Part shown: in pieces, positions 1 through 7,672 of the stretch
Numbering within the stretch: position 1 is the first letter of the stretch
How the letters are laid out: every line of letters starts with the position of its first letter
Source: an uncultured Bacteroidales bacterium
GTDB lineage: Bacteria; Bacteroidota; Bacteroidia; Bacteroidales; JAUNSR01
Assembly: GCA_947074145.1 (NCBI GenBank)
Contig: CAMTOJ010000035.1
Coordinates: 1 to 37,476 of the forward strand
Reading direction: 5' to 3'
Length of the DNA stretch: 37,476 nt
Translations under genes and position numbers: made by a program
The notes under the pieces: generated by a model
Seen by the model: only the letters and a program-made list of their open reading frames with translations
What the model was told of the DNA's origin: nothing
Databases searched by the model: none

Positions 1-611
1 GTTACTTCATATCCATTTGATGTTTGTGTATAATAAACTCCGTGATAGTAATAATAGTTGTTGTAATTATTTACTTTAGTTGCTCCGGAAGGAAGACTGT
101 TAATAATAAAGCCTACTACAGGAAGTACGATGCGAAAGATGCCGTCAACGGTATTAAAAAAATTTCCATCGTGATAATAATAGTGATGACCTTTCCAATA
201 AATAGGAGGTCGTTTCCCAGGTATATTTCGTATATTTCTCCACCAGTTATGAGGATCATAATTATTGCCTATTGTTAAACCCGGTCGCGGACGATATTGT
301 CCTATTCCCGGACGGGCAGGCTGAATTGCTCCATTCCATTTTCGACGAACAGGAGCTCTGTTCCAATTACCGTTTTTATTATTATTTCTGTCACGATTTT
401 GAAAAGGATGAATATTTGATTCAGAAAGAGCATCCCTCATCTTATAATTATTCATATCATTATTATTACGCTCCCTTTTCTGCTGAACCCAATTATTATT
501 AGGTTGCCTTTTATTGGTTTGACCTCTATTAGGCTGTCTGTTATTTGGTTGGGCTGACACAATACATATACAAACAAAAGATGATAGTAATATTAAAGAG
601 ATCCTTTTCAT
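1..611 (-). CDS. DUF6515-like secreted protein, C-terminus cut off by the window edge
   Basis: An open frame of about 203 codons begins with ATG at 611 on the minus strand and runs off position 1 without a stop. Residues 1-20 form a signal peptide ending in VSA, so the product is exported. An Asn/Gln/Arg-rich low-complexity stretch follows (about residues 22-90), then a Gly/Pro/Trp/Tyr-rich part. Near the edge it reads SLPSGATKV, then a tyrosine run and HGVYY before a GYEV segment. That 'LP-G ... YYYhxGVYY ... gGYeV' pattern is what I know from DUF6515 proteins of Bacteroidota, whose function is unknown. Plus-strand open frames at 24-502 lie over this gene and are shadows. The family call rests on pattern memory; the reading frame itself is convincing. 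Confidence 0.72.
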   Translation of the reverse strand, partial: MKRISLILLSSFVCICIVSAQPNNRQPNRGQTNKRQPNNNWVQQKRERNNNDMNNYKMRDALSESNIHPFQNRDRNNNKNGNWNRAPVRRKWNGAIQPARPGIGQYRPRPGLTIGNNYDPHNWWRNIRNIPGKRPPIYWKGHHYYYHDGNFFNTVDGIFRIVLPVVGFIINSLPSGATKVNNYNNYYYYHGVYYTQTSNGYEV

Positions 612-737
612 AATATTCAAACAGTATAGTTTAAATAAAAACAACTTCTATAATATGAGGTTCATAATAGTTTACATTTATAACATTCCAATATACAATT
701 GTAGAATAACTAATAGAATAAGTGGTTAATATAATAA

Positions 738-799
738 AAGTGCCATCAAAAAGGTTGGTTAAAGAATTATTATCTATTGTCCAACTTTTGAGGGCACTT
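738..799 (-). terminator. Probable terminator of the S9 peptidase gene
   Basis: An imperfect inverted repeat has arms at 738-758 and 781-799: AAGTGCC pairs with GGCACTT, and GGTTGG with CCAAC. Read on the minus strand it is followed by a T-rich run (TTTTATTAT). It lies about 50 bases past the stop of the S9 peptidase and before the DUF6515 gene. Confidence 0.5.
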
Positions 800-848
800 A
801 TATTTCAATTATTCGTTTGTTTAAGGAATTACAAACAAAATTAAATTA

Positions 849-3389
849 TCAATCTTTTAAAGGATGATCGGGATACATATTTTCCCACCATTGTGGCTGA
901 TCCTTAAGATGTTTGGCAAAGAAAGCCATTATACTTTTCTTCCATGCAAGTCGACGGTCAAATCCCGAAATACCATGGTTTTCGTCTGCTACCTGAATAA
1001 GATTAACATCTTTACCAAGAATCTTTAATGCATTGTACATCTGAATACTTTCACCTAAAGGAACATTTGTATCTGCTTTTCCGTGAAGAAGAAGGAGCGG
1101 AGTGTTTATCTTGTCTGCATGGAATAGAGGACTCTGTTCGACATATAATTCCTTATTATTCCATGGATAACTATTTGCAGAAGCAATTGCACTATATGAA
1201 TATCCCCAGAAACCTTCACCCCAATAGCTCGAAAGAGCACTGATACCTGCATGAGAAACGGCAGCAGAGAAGATATCTGTACGTGTTTGAAGATACATAG
1301 TCATAAAACCTCCGTAAGAAGCACCAAAACAACCTATCTTATCTCTGTTTACAAAAGAATGTTCATCGCAGAATTTTGTTACACCTTCAATTATATCGTC
1401 GGCTGTTTGTTTTCCCCAGGCATTTACATGACGAGCGGAGTATTCCTGTCCGTAACCAATAGTCCCCGACGGCTGTACAACATAAACCACATATCCTTGA
1501 GCTGCATAAAGATGCATTGAATATGGATGATAGAAGTTACGAGCAGTAGGAGTGGTTCCACTATAATAATAAACAAGCATTGGATATCTCTTTTCCGGAT
1601 TAAAATCTGCAGGTAGATAATATCTTCCTTCAATTATTGTTCCATTCTGAGCGGTAAAGTTCCAATCTTTCATCTCTCCAAGTTCATAATTTTCGGCAAT
1701 ACCGTCTCTTGCAGAATCAAGAAGTTTAGATTTTCCTGATTTGAGATTCAGAGCATAAACTAACTCCGGAGAATCAGCCTTAACACCTGTATATATTGCA
1801 TTATTACTATTTGAAGCAATAGAGAATGACCCTAATATATCTGTATGGACATTCACTTTTGCAATTTTATTTGTTTTGGGAGAATATGTATAAAGATTTA
1901 CATAATCTTTATCTGTACAGGTCATATAAATAAGATTGTCACTTTTATTCCATTTTGCACCATCAACTGAGGGATTGAAATCTTTAGTGAATGCGATAAC
2001 ACTTTTATCTTTCGGATTGTATAGAAATGCTTGTTTGTCAAATAGGTTTGATGTCTGTCCCTCTTTGATATTAAGTCCTTTGTTATCGAATGCTTCTCCG
2101 GAACCTATCACAAGAAGATTATTGCCATCGGGCGAATAACTTATCGAAGAAATATGAGGAGTATCATAAATTAAAGTATCAACCTTCAATGTGTTAAGAT
2201 CTAATTGATAGAAGAATGCAAAATTGAAAGGATGTTTATCAAAAACATCATAATTCTCAGAAATAAGAATAGCATTATTGTCATTTCTTATATCCTGAAG
2301 ATAGATATTCTTATTTCCAAAAGTAAGTCGCTGTAATGTGCCATCTTCTATTGTGTAAGAATATAAAGAGTTTCTATTTCTCCAACCTGAGATTCTATCA
2401 TCAGGTGAAAGAAGAAGTTCAACATCATTTTTCTTTATATCCGGTTTCTCTGAAATTGAGAAAATCAAAGTTTTTTCGTTTGGAGTCCATTTGAAGCTAC
2501 CATCCGGAAGATTTGTAGTCAAGATCTCTTCTTTTCCGGTTTGCGGATTAACGGCATAAAGATTTTTACCTGTAATTCCTTTATTTGAATAATAATATTT
2601 ATTGGATGAAGGAAGCCAGTTGAGATCATCTTTAGATGATAAATCGGAAACATAATATCCCTTTTGCATGTCGAAAAGACGTTTGGTATAACTTCTTTTT
2701 CCATCCTTTAGAACGTTATAACCTCTTATTATCGCATAATCACCGTTAGGAGATAATGAAACGGATGTAATTCTTTCACCTGTCATCAGATCTTCAACAG
2801 TTAACGGATGAGATTCTTTCGTAGAAACTGAAACATTTGCCAATGTATCTGATGGAATTACATTAACCTTGAAGACCGGTATCGAATCATTTTTTTCGGC
2901 AAGGAATTTTATGGTAATTTCTCTTTGACCCGGTTCCATATCAAAAGAGGCTTTAGCCTTTTTAGCAACAGATAAAGAATCTTGTTTATTAGTTTTATCA
3001 GTAAGCTTTTTTCCTTTCGAATATATTTCGAATTTTCCAGGAGAGGTAACCTCGACATTCATTTTAGTGAATCTGTCGGTTCTTATAAAGAAACGGTTTA
3101 CAGAGAGAATATTTGAATCCGCAGAACTTTCAATTTTAAAAAATCCCGACTCGTCAGTGTGTAACTCTTTTTTTATAGAAGATCTATCATTAACCGCTGT
3201 TTTTAGAAGTGAAAAAGAGTCGAATTTCTCGTTCTTTACATTATGTGAATTGAATTTCACAGGTAGTTTTACAACCGTATTGTTGATATTTCCTATCTCT
3301 TTAACCGATATGGTATCGCTATAAGCCAAAGATGACGAAAGAAGAAGGAAACATAATGCTGAATTCTTAATAATCATTTTTATAATCAA
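849..3389 (-). CDS. Exported S9-family serine peptidase (dipeptidyl-peptidase/prolyl-oligopeptidase type)
   Basis: An 846-residue exported peptidase, probably periplasmic, cleaving short peptides after proline or a similar residue. The signal peptide covers about residues 1-24; ATG at 3389 and ATG at 3377 (M5) are both possible starts. The catalytic triad is complete: Ser691 in GASYGGF, Asp773 in HGKADTNVPL, and His805 in DENHGI, matching the GxSxGG, HGxxD and DExHG signatures of S9 enzymes. The preceding 500 residues carry repeated propeller-like segments (SLSPNGDY, SYSPDGNN, WTPNEKT) consistent with the S9 beta-propeller. About 190 residues before the propeller form an extra beta-rich domain, so the protein is longer than many S9 family members. 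The gene stands alone and ends in its own hairpin. Substrate specificity cannot be read from the sequence. Confidence 0.88.
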   Translation of the reverse strand: MIIKMIIKNSALCFLLLSSSLAYSDTISVKEIGNINNTVVKLPVKFNSHNVKNEKFDSFSLLKTAVNDRSSIKKELHTDESGFFKIESSADSNILSVNRFFIRTDRFTKMNVEVTSPGKFEIYSKGKKLTDKTNKQDSLSVAKKAKASFDMEPGQREITIKFLAEKNDSIPVFKVNVIPSDTLANVSVSTKESHPLTVEDLMTGERITSVSLSPNGDYAIIRGYNVLKDGKRSYTKRLFDMQKGYYVSDLSSKDDLNWLPSSNKYYYSNKGITGKNLYAVNPQTGKEEILTTNLPDGSFKWTPNEKTLIFSISEKPDIKKNDVELLLSPDDRISGWRNRNSLYSYTIEDGTLQRLTFGNKNIYLQDIRNDNNAILISENYDVFDKHPFNFAFFYQLDLNTLKVDTLIYDTPHISSISYSPDGNNLLVIGSGEAFDNKGLNIKEGQTSNLFDKQAFLYNPKDKSVIAFTKDFNPSVDGAKWNKSDNLIYMTCTDKDYVNLYTYSPKTNKIAKVNVHTDILGSFSIASNSNNAIYTGVKADSPELVYALNLKSGKSKLLDSARDGIAENYELGEMKDWNFTAQNGTIIEGRYYLPADFNPEKRYPMLVYYYSGTTPTARNFYHPYSMHLYAAQGYVVYVVQPSGTIGYGQEYSARHVNAWGKQTADDIIEGVTKFCDEHSFVNRDKIGCFGASYGGFMTMYLQTRTDIFSAAVSHAGISALSSYWGEGFWGYSYSAIASANSYPWNNKELYVEQSPLFHADKINTPLLLLHGKADTNVPLGESIQMYNALKILGKDVNLIQVADENHGISGFDRRLAWKKSIMAFFAKHLKDQPQWWENMYPDHPLKD

Positions 3390-3556
3390 CTAAAATATTT
3401 AATTGTGGAAAGTTAGAAATAAAAGTTTGATATTAACAGTAAAACAAATTTCGACAATTGTAAAATAAGATGATTTAAATATAAGAATACATTTTTTAAT
3501 AGTTTGTTGCCATTAATTAATTAATCATGTAAATAAAGAGTCGTTTAATCAATTTT

Positions 3557-5509
3557 CTATGCCGGAATTGCAATAGTAAATGAACAACCACCGTTATAAA
3601 TATAAATCCAATTAAAATGAGATATAACAAGTTGATTGATGTTTCGTTGAATATTATACTCCAATAGATCAATAGAGTGATCGGCAAGGGGAGAACCGTT
3701 GATATTTATTAATGTATCACCCGTCTCGGATTTATCTAATGAAACAGTTATTTCTTTCATGAAATTATCATCATATCCCATCGGTTGCATATATGACTCA
3801 AACAATTTTTCAAGGCGATTTTGATCAGTATTACAGATAAAATTAGAGCCTTTTACATTAAAATGGATTCTGATATTATCTATATTAGAACTTAGCATTT
3901 CATTGATAGAGAATTTAAAAAACGATTCTATATCTATCTGCTCCATATGGAATTTCATCATTCCAGATTCAAGCCTTGAAAGATCTAAGATACTATTTAT
4001 AAGAAATAATAATCGTTTTGCATCTCTTTTTATAGAATGGATGTGTGACTCAACAATATTTCGGCTCAGTTCATTATCAAGATTAGCTAATTCCTGAGAT
4101 AAAGTCACTACACTATTTAAAGGTTCAGCTATCTCTTTACTGATATTTTCAACGAAAATCTCTTTTTGTTTGTCTGCCTGCTTTGTAAGATTATAGGCTT
4201 CCAATATTTCCTCTTTACTTTCACTCAAACTAATATGGATAAAGATAAGACGAAATACGAATACAAGGAAAACAGCCGATATAAGTAATCCAACAATGAT
4301 AAGAGAAAGATTAAAAAGTTTTTTTATCCTTTCAGATCGAAACATAGCGTGTTCCATTCTATGATTTTCATCAATCATTCTTTTTTGGTCATCCAGGATT
4401 GAACTATAAATTGAATCATTGGCTGCTAAACAATTGTGCATTAACTGGAAGGCTTCATCATAATCACCTTTTATAGCCATAGCTTCAGCTTTATGCATCT
4501 TAATCTTATTAATTAGTATAGGACTTGTAGCTCCGTTCATTCTATACTCAATTGCTTTATCAAAACTTGAGAAACAATGTTCCCAATCTCCTGTCATTTG
4601 CTGATAAAAAGCCAGATTATGATAATATTTACTTTTATTGATAAATCCTTCCTCGTCTGAGAGCAAGTTGAATGCTTTATCGAGATGAGATTTAAATCTC
4701 TTCAAATCGCAAATGTTTTTATAAACGTTACAATAGAAAAATTCAATAGTCAGATAATTGCTTCTATTAGCGGCAACATCGTAATCTCCATATTTAGCAA
4801 TATGTTTATTTAATATTGAGAGGGATTTATCATTATATTTTAGAGTTTCTTCATATTTCTCCAAAGCAAGATAGGAAGATACTAATTGCAAACAAGCAAG
4901 CAATTCTTCTCTGAAGTAAAGTCCGGGCATCTCCAGGATCTCCTTGTTTATTTCGATTAACTTTTCATCCTCCTGTTTCATGTAATATAGGCTGGAGAGT
5001 AGGAGCTTAGAGATAATTAAACCTCTCTCGCTTTTTATCGCTTCCATCTCTTTTCGAAAAGAATCAATCATCTCTATTGCATACTCATACTTACCCATAT
5101 CAATATACCAGTAGATCTCTTTTTCTCTAAGAGTAAGATATAGAGAGTAATTATTGATCTGAGAACTTATATCTTTTAATTGTTTTGCTAATTTAAGATA
5201 CTCCTCATTTACCCCGTTTTTAATAATTTCATTATATGCCAATTCATTATAAGCATGACAAAGTTCATTTGTCATATTATTGGATTGTGCTAAATCTATG
5301 GCATATTTTATAATCTTCTCTGAGAATTCTTTTTCTTTATATATTCTGAACAAATGCAAAGCATTTGCAAATTTCACTGAATCATTATCGGCAGTTTTAA
5401 TTATACTTATCAAACTGTCACCGATAATTTCATCAGATGATAATTTTTCAGCTTTGGCATCAAAGCTGAAGAATAATAGAAGTAATATGGGATATATAAA
5501 TTTTTTCAC
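3557..5509 (-). CDS. TPR-containing histidine-kinase-like protein with degenerate kinase core (pseudokinase)
   Basis: A 650-residue sensor-like protein with a signal peptide (1-21), a helical TPR-type periplasmic region (about 30-390), one membrane segment (about 398-423) and a C-terminal kinase-like part. Its dimerisation helix aligns with HisKA (FVENISKEIAEPLN), but the phospho-accepting histidine is replaced by Lys458. The following helix (LLFLINSILDLSRLESG) is intact. The C-terminal 110 residues lack a recognisable N box, DxGxG motif and G2 box, so ATP binding looks lost. The frame is open throughout, so this is not a simple frameshift wreck. It starts 6 bases after the stop of an intact histidine kinase, surely in the same operon. 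I infer a non-catalytic partner or signal-input subunit; a decaying paralogue is the alternative. Confidence 0.8.
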   Translation of the reverse strand: MKKFIYPILLLLFFSFDAKAEKLSSDEIIGDSLISIIKTADNDSVKFANALHLFRIYKEKEFSEKIIKYAIDLAQSNNMTNELCHAYNELAYNEIIKNGVNEEYLKLAKQLKDISSQINNYSLYLTLREKEIYWYIDMGKYEYAIEMIDSFRKEMEAIKSERGLIISKLLLSSLYYMKQEDEKLIEINKEILEMPGLYFREELLACLQLVSSYLALEKYEETLKYNDKSLSILNKHIAKYGDYDVAANRSNYLTIEFFYCNVYKNICDLKRFKSHLDKAFNLLSDEEGFINKSKYYHNLAFYQQMTGDWEHCFSSFDKAIEYRMNGATSPILINKIKMHKAEAMAIKGDYDEAFQLMHNCLAANDSIYSSILDDQKRMIDENHRMEHAMFRSERIKKLFNLSLIIVGLLISAVFLVFVFRLIFIHISLSESKEEILEAYNLTKQADKQKEIFVENISKEIAEPLNSVVTLSQELANLDNELSRNIVESHIHSIKRDAKRLLFLINSILDLSRLESGMMKFHMEQIDIESFFKFSINEMLSSNIDNIRIHFNVKGSNFICNTDQNRLEKLFESYMQPMGYDDNFMKEITVSLDKSETGDTLININGSPLADHSIDLLEYNIQRNINQLVISHFNWIYIYNGGCSFTIAIPA

Positions 5510-5515
5510 TTATTG

Positions 5516-6598
5516 TTATTGTCTGACAGGGTGTGTAAAAATAAATCTGGCGCCAGATGTATAATTGGGATCAATATATATTTTTCCGTTCAGCCTATTA
5601 ATAATTTGTTTACAAATAGAAAGGCCTAATCCTGTACCGTTTGCACTCTCATTAAGTTTTTCAAATCTTTCAAATACTTTTATTTGTTTCTCTTTCGAAA
5701 TACCGCATCCCGTGTCAGTCAGAGAAAATTCAACTCTGTCATTATCGTAACGATCAATAGAAAGGGTAATTGAACCTTTTTTACAAAATTTTATTGCATT
5801 GCTGAGAAGATTTATAATGACCTGTTGTATTCTTGCAATATCTGTTTCAACAAAAAGAGATTTTATATCGGAATGAAAAACTATTTCAGCCTCGGTTTCC
5901 TTAATCTTTTGCATTGTTTTAACCAATTTCTCGCACAATACAACTATATCATATTGTTTTAAATCAAAATCGAGTGAATCGATATTCATATCCTTAGAAA
6001 TAAGGACATCATTAATAAGGTTATTAAGAAGATCGGAGTTAAGTTTTATTATATCACTACATTGTTGTTTAATCTCTTTACTTATGTCTTCTTGTGTTAT
6101 TACTTCTGTAAACCCAATAAGAGCATTTAATGGCGTTCTTATCTCATGGGTCATATTGGATATAATAAGACTTTTATTTCGGATTGAATATTCGGCAAGT
6201 TGTTTTACGCTATATAGTTCCTTTCTTGATTCTTTCAAAAGATTGTTTTTGTGTCTTAAAATCAAGAATATATATACAATTATAACAATAAAAACAATTA
6301 GGAAAATAATGTAAGTAATAAGTAATTTGTTCTGATCTCTTCTGTTTTGCAACTCTTTTTTCTCAATGTCATAATTATCATAAATCGACTTTATTTCATT
6401 GTTGTAATTACTATAGAAGAATTTATCTTGTTCGGTTTCCAAATTCTTATATAATTGAAGAGTTTCAGAATAATTGTTTTTCTCTAGATTCTCATTGATT
6501 GTCATTTTGATACTATCAATTTTCGATATAGAAAATCCCGATAATGTAGAGAATAATAGAATAAATATGAAAAGAAAAGTAATTCTTGAAAAACTCAT
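5516..6598 (-). CDS. Membrane sensor histidine kinase, complete catalytic core
   Basis: A 360-residue kinase when started at ATG 6598. An in-frame ATG at 6670 lies inside the predicted -7 promoter element, and the protein read from 6598 begins directly with a signal or first membrane helix, so I prefer 6598. A short helical periplasmic region of about 80 residues is followed by a second membrane helix (LLITYIIFLIVFIVIIVY) and a HisKA domain with the H box NMTHEIRTPLN (His151). The HATPase domain has the N box NLLSNAIKF, the G1 box DTGCGI and the G2 box GTGLGLSI. All motifs needed for autophosphorylation are present. No response regulator is encoded in the window, so its partner is elsewhere. 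It leads a two-gene operon with the pseudokinase. Confidence 0.9.
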   Translation of the reverse strand: MSFSRITFLFIFILLFSTLSGFSISKIDSIKMTINENLEKNNYSETLQLYKNLETEQDKFFYSNYNNEIKSIYDNYDIEKKELQNRRDQNKLLITYIIFLIVFIVIIVYIFLILRHKNNLLKESRKELYSVKQLAEYSIRNKSLIISNMTHEIRTPLNALIGFTEVITQEDISKEIKQQCSDIIKLNSDLLNNLINDVLISKDMNIDSLDFDLKQYDIVVLCEKLVKTMQKIKETEAEIVFHSDIKSLFVETDIARIQQVIINLLSNAIKFCKKGSITLSIDRYDNDRVEFSLTDTGCGISKEKQIKVFERFEKLNESANGTGLGLSICKQIINRLNGKIYIDPNYTSGARFIFTHPVRQ

Positions 6599-6667
6599 AA
6601 AGTGTTGATTAATTAGATATAAATATCTAATAATTAAGAACAATAATTTAGATTCTGAATTCTGATA

Positions 6668-6698
6668 CAAAATTAATATTGATTTTGTAAAAATGAAA
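6668..6698 (-). promoter_or_regulatory. Promoter of the sensor kinase pair
   Basis: On the minus strand TAATTTTG (6668-6675) matches the Bacteroidota -7 consensus TAnnTTTG exactly. A TTTC at 6695-6698 stands 19 bases upstream in the -33 position. It places transcription start near 6661, which supports translation from 6598. Confidence 0.5.
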
Positions 6699-6729
6699 CT
6701 AATTTATACTCAATCTTATTCCGACTAAA

Positions 6730-6768
6730 AATGAAATAGCTTTTAGATTTTCTAAAAGCTATTTCATT
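6730..6768 (-). terminator. Strong hairpin terminator after the DUF4468 gene
   Basis: A perfect 18-base inverted repeat (6730-6747 and 6751-6768) encloses a 3-base loop. It begins 15 bases past the DUF4468 stop and reads into a short T run on the minus strand. It isolates that gene from the kinase operon. Confidence 0.8.
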
Positions 6769-6783
6769 AATATAGAATTCTTA

Positions 6784-7332
6784 TTATTTCGATGTAAGAG
6801 GTTGATTGTATGTCTTAATATTTTTCTCAAAGGATTTTATATAATCATTAAGACGTTCTTCTATCTCACCGACAACTCTTTTGTGTAAAATTTTCCCTTT
6901 CTTGCTAAAAAGTCGACCGTCCGATTTAAGTTGCTTGTTTGCTTTGAGGTTATTGAGACTTTTAAATGTAGGCTCAAAAATTATTTTACCATCTTCGAAG
7001 CTTAATTTATATTGATAATTATATTTCCAAAGATTACCATCTCTATTATGAAACTTAGCATAGATTTTATTGTCATCTTTTCCGTTTATAATAATTGTTT
7101 CATTATCAATATCTGTTATCTGACTATTTGAATATGAACTCTCTGAGGCAAGTATAACTTTAGTTGATTTATAAAGATTATCCTGAGAAACTCCGGGGAT
7201 TTCAATTATATATTCCGAATTATTAGTTTCTGAATTTATAAAGCCTGATGATGTTAATTTATACGTTTCTGCATTTAAAAGGGTAGAGGAACATAAAAAA
7301 ATAGATAAAGCAATTAATATATTTTTTCTCAT
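6784..7332 (-). CDS. DUF4468-like exported protein
   Basis: A 182-residue protein with a clear signal peptide (residues 1-21, ending LLNA). It then reads IIEIPGVSQDNLYKSTKVIL and a beta-rich segment ending in a basic helix (about 150-175). The 'v.q..Ly..tk.wla' helix followed by strands with IIINGK is the pattern I associate with DUF4468 (TBP-like fold), a family common in Bacteroidota envelopes with no established role. The gene is monocistronic, with a terminator directly behind it. The family call is moderate; coding and export are well supported. Confidence 0.68.
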   Translation of the reverse strand: MRKNILIALSIFLCSSTLLNAETYKLTSSGFINSETNNSEYIIEIPGVSQDNLYKSTKVILASESSYSNSQITDIDNETIIINGKDDNKIYAKFHNRDGNLWKYNYQYKLSFEDGKIIFEPTFKSLNNLKANKQLKSDGRLFSKKGKILHKRVVGEIEERLNDYIKSFEKNIKTYNQPLTSK

Positions 7333-7616
7333 AAAATAAATTGTATTGTGTTTGATTATATAAGCGTTTGTGTAAATCGTTTTTGTTTTTTATCGATCAA
7401 TTTATATATCAAATGTGATAAAATAGAGGGCTAATAATTCAAATATAATCAATTAGATAACTATAAACCAACCAATAATTTTATTAAAACATTCATTAAG
7501 TTTTTTTATGCACTTAAAAACAGTGATATAATAATTGAAAAGGAGGTTTCACGACTCACTAAAATCATTTCAGAGTAATCTGTATATAAGTATGAGGTAG
7601 GTTGTTTAAAAACAAA
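7333..7616. other. Intergenic region between DUF4468 and clpB; no gene seen
   Basis: Together with the clpB terminator this is about 340 bases without a gene. It is AT-rich and should contain the DUF4468 promoter on the minus strand, but I could not find a clean -7/-33 pair. The only oddity is a perfect plus-strand AAGGAGGT near 7541-7548 with no start codon in range. Confidence 0.4.
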
Positions 7617-7648
7617 AAGCATTCGGGATAATAATTTCCCGAATGCTT
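7617..7648 (-). terminator. clpB terminator
   Basis: A perfect 12-base inverted repeat (7617-7628 and 7637-7648, AAGCATTCGGGA and its complement) with an 8-base loop lies 24 bases past the clpB stop. A T-rich run follows it on the minus strand. Confidence 0.85.
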
Positions 7649-7672
7649 AATTATATAACAAATTTTAAATAT

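Noticed and set aside
24..502. Two short plus-strand open frames
   Set aside because: They run antisense to the well-supported DUF6515-like gene and have no family resemblance or promoter.
3557..5509. Pseudogene call for the TPR kinase-like gene
   Set aside because: The frame is intact over 650 codons with signal peptide, membrane helix and HisKA helices. Loss of catalytic motifs alone fits a pseudokinase as well as decay.
6599..6670. Longer N-terminus for the intact histidine kinase from ATG 6670
   Set aside because: That ATG lies inside the predicted -7 element, and the shorter form starts cleanly with its membrane helix.
7541..7548. Perfect Shine-Dalgarno-like AAGGAGGT on the plus strand
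   Set aside because: No ATG, GTG or TTG begins an open frame within range, and this lineage rarely uses such sites.
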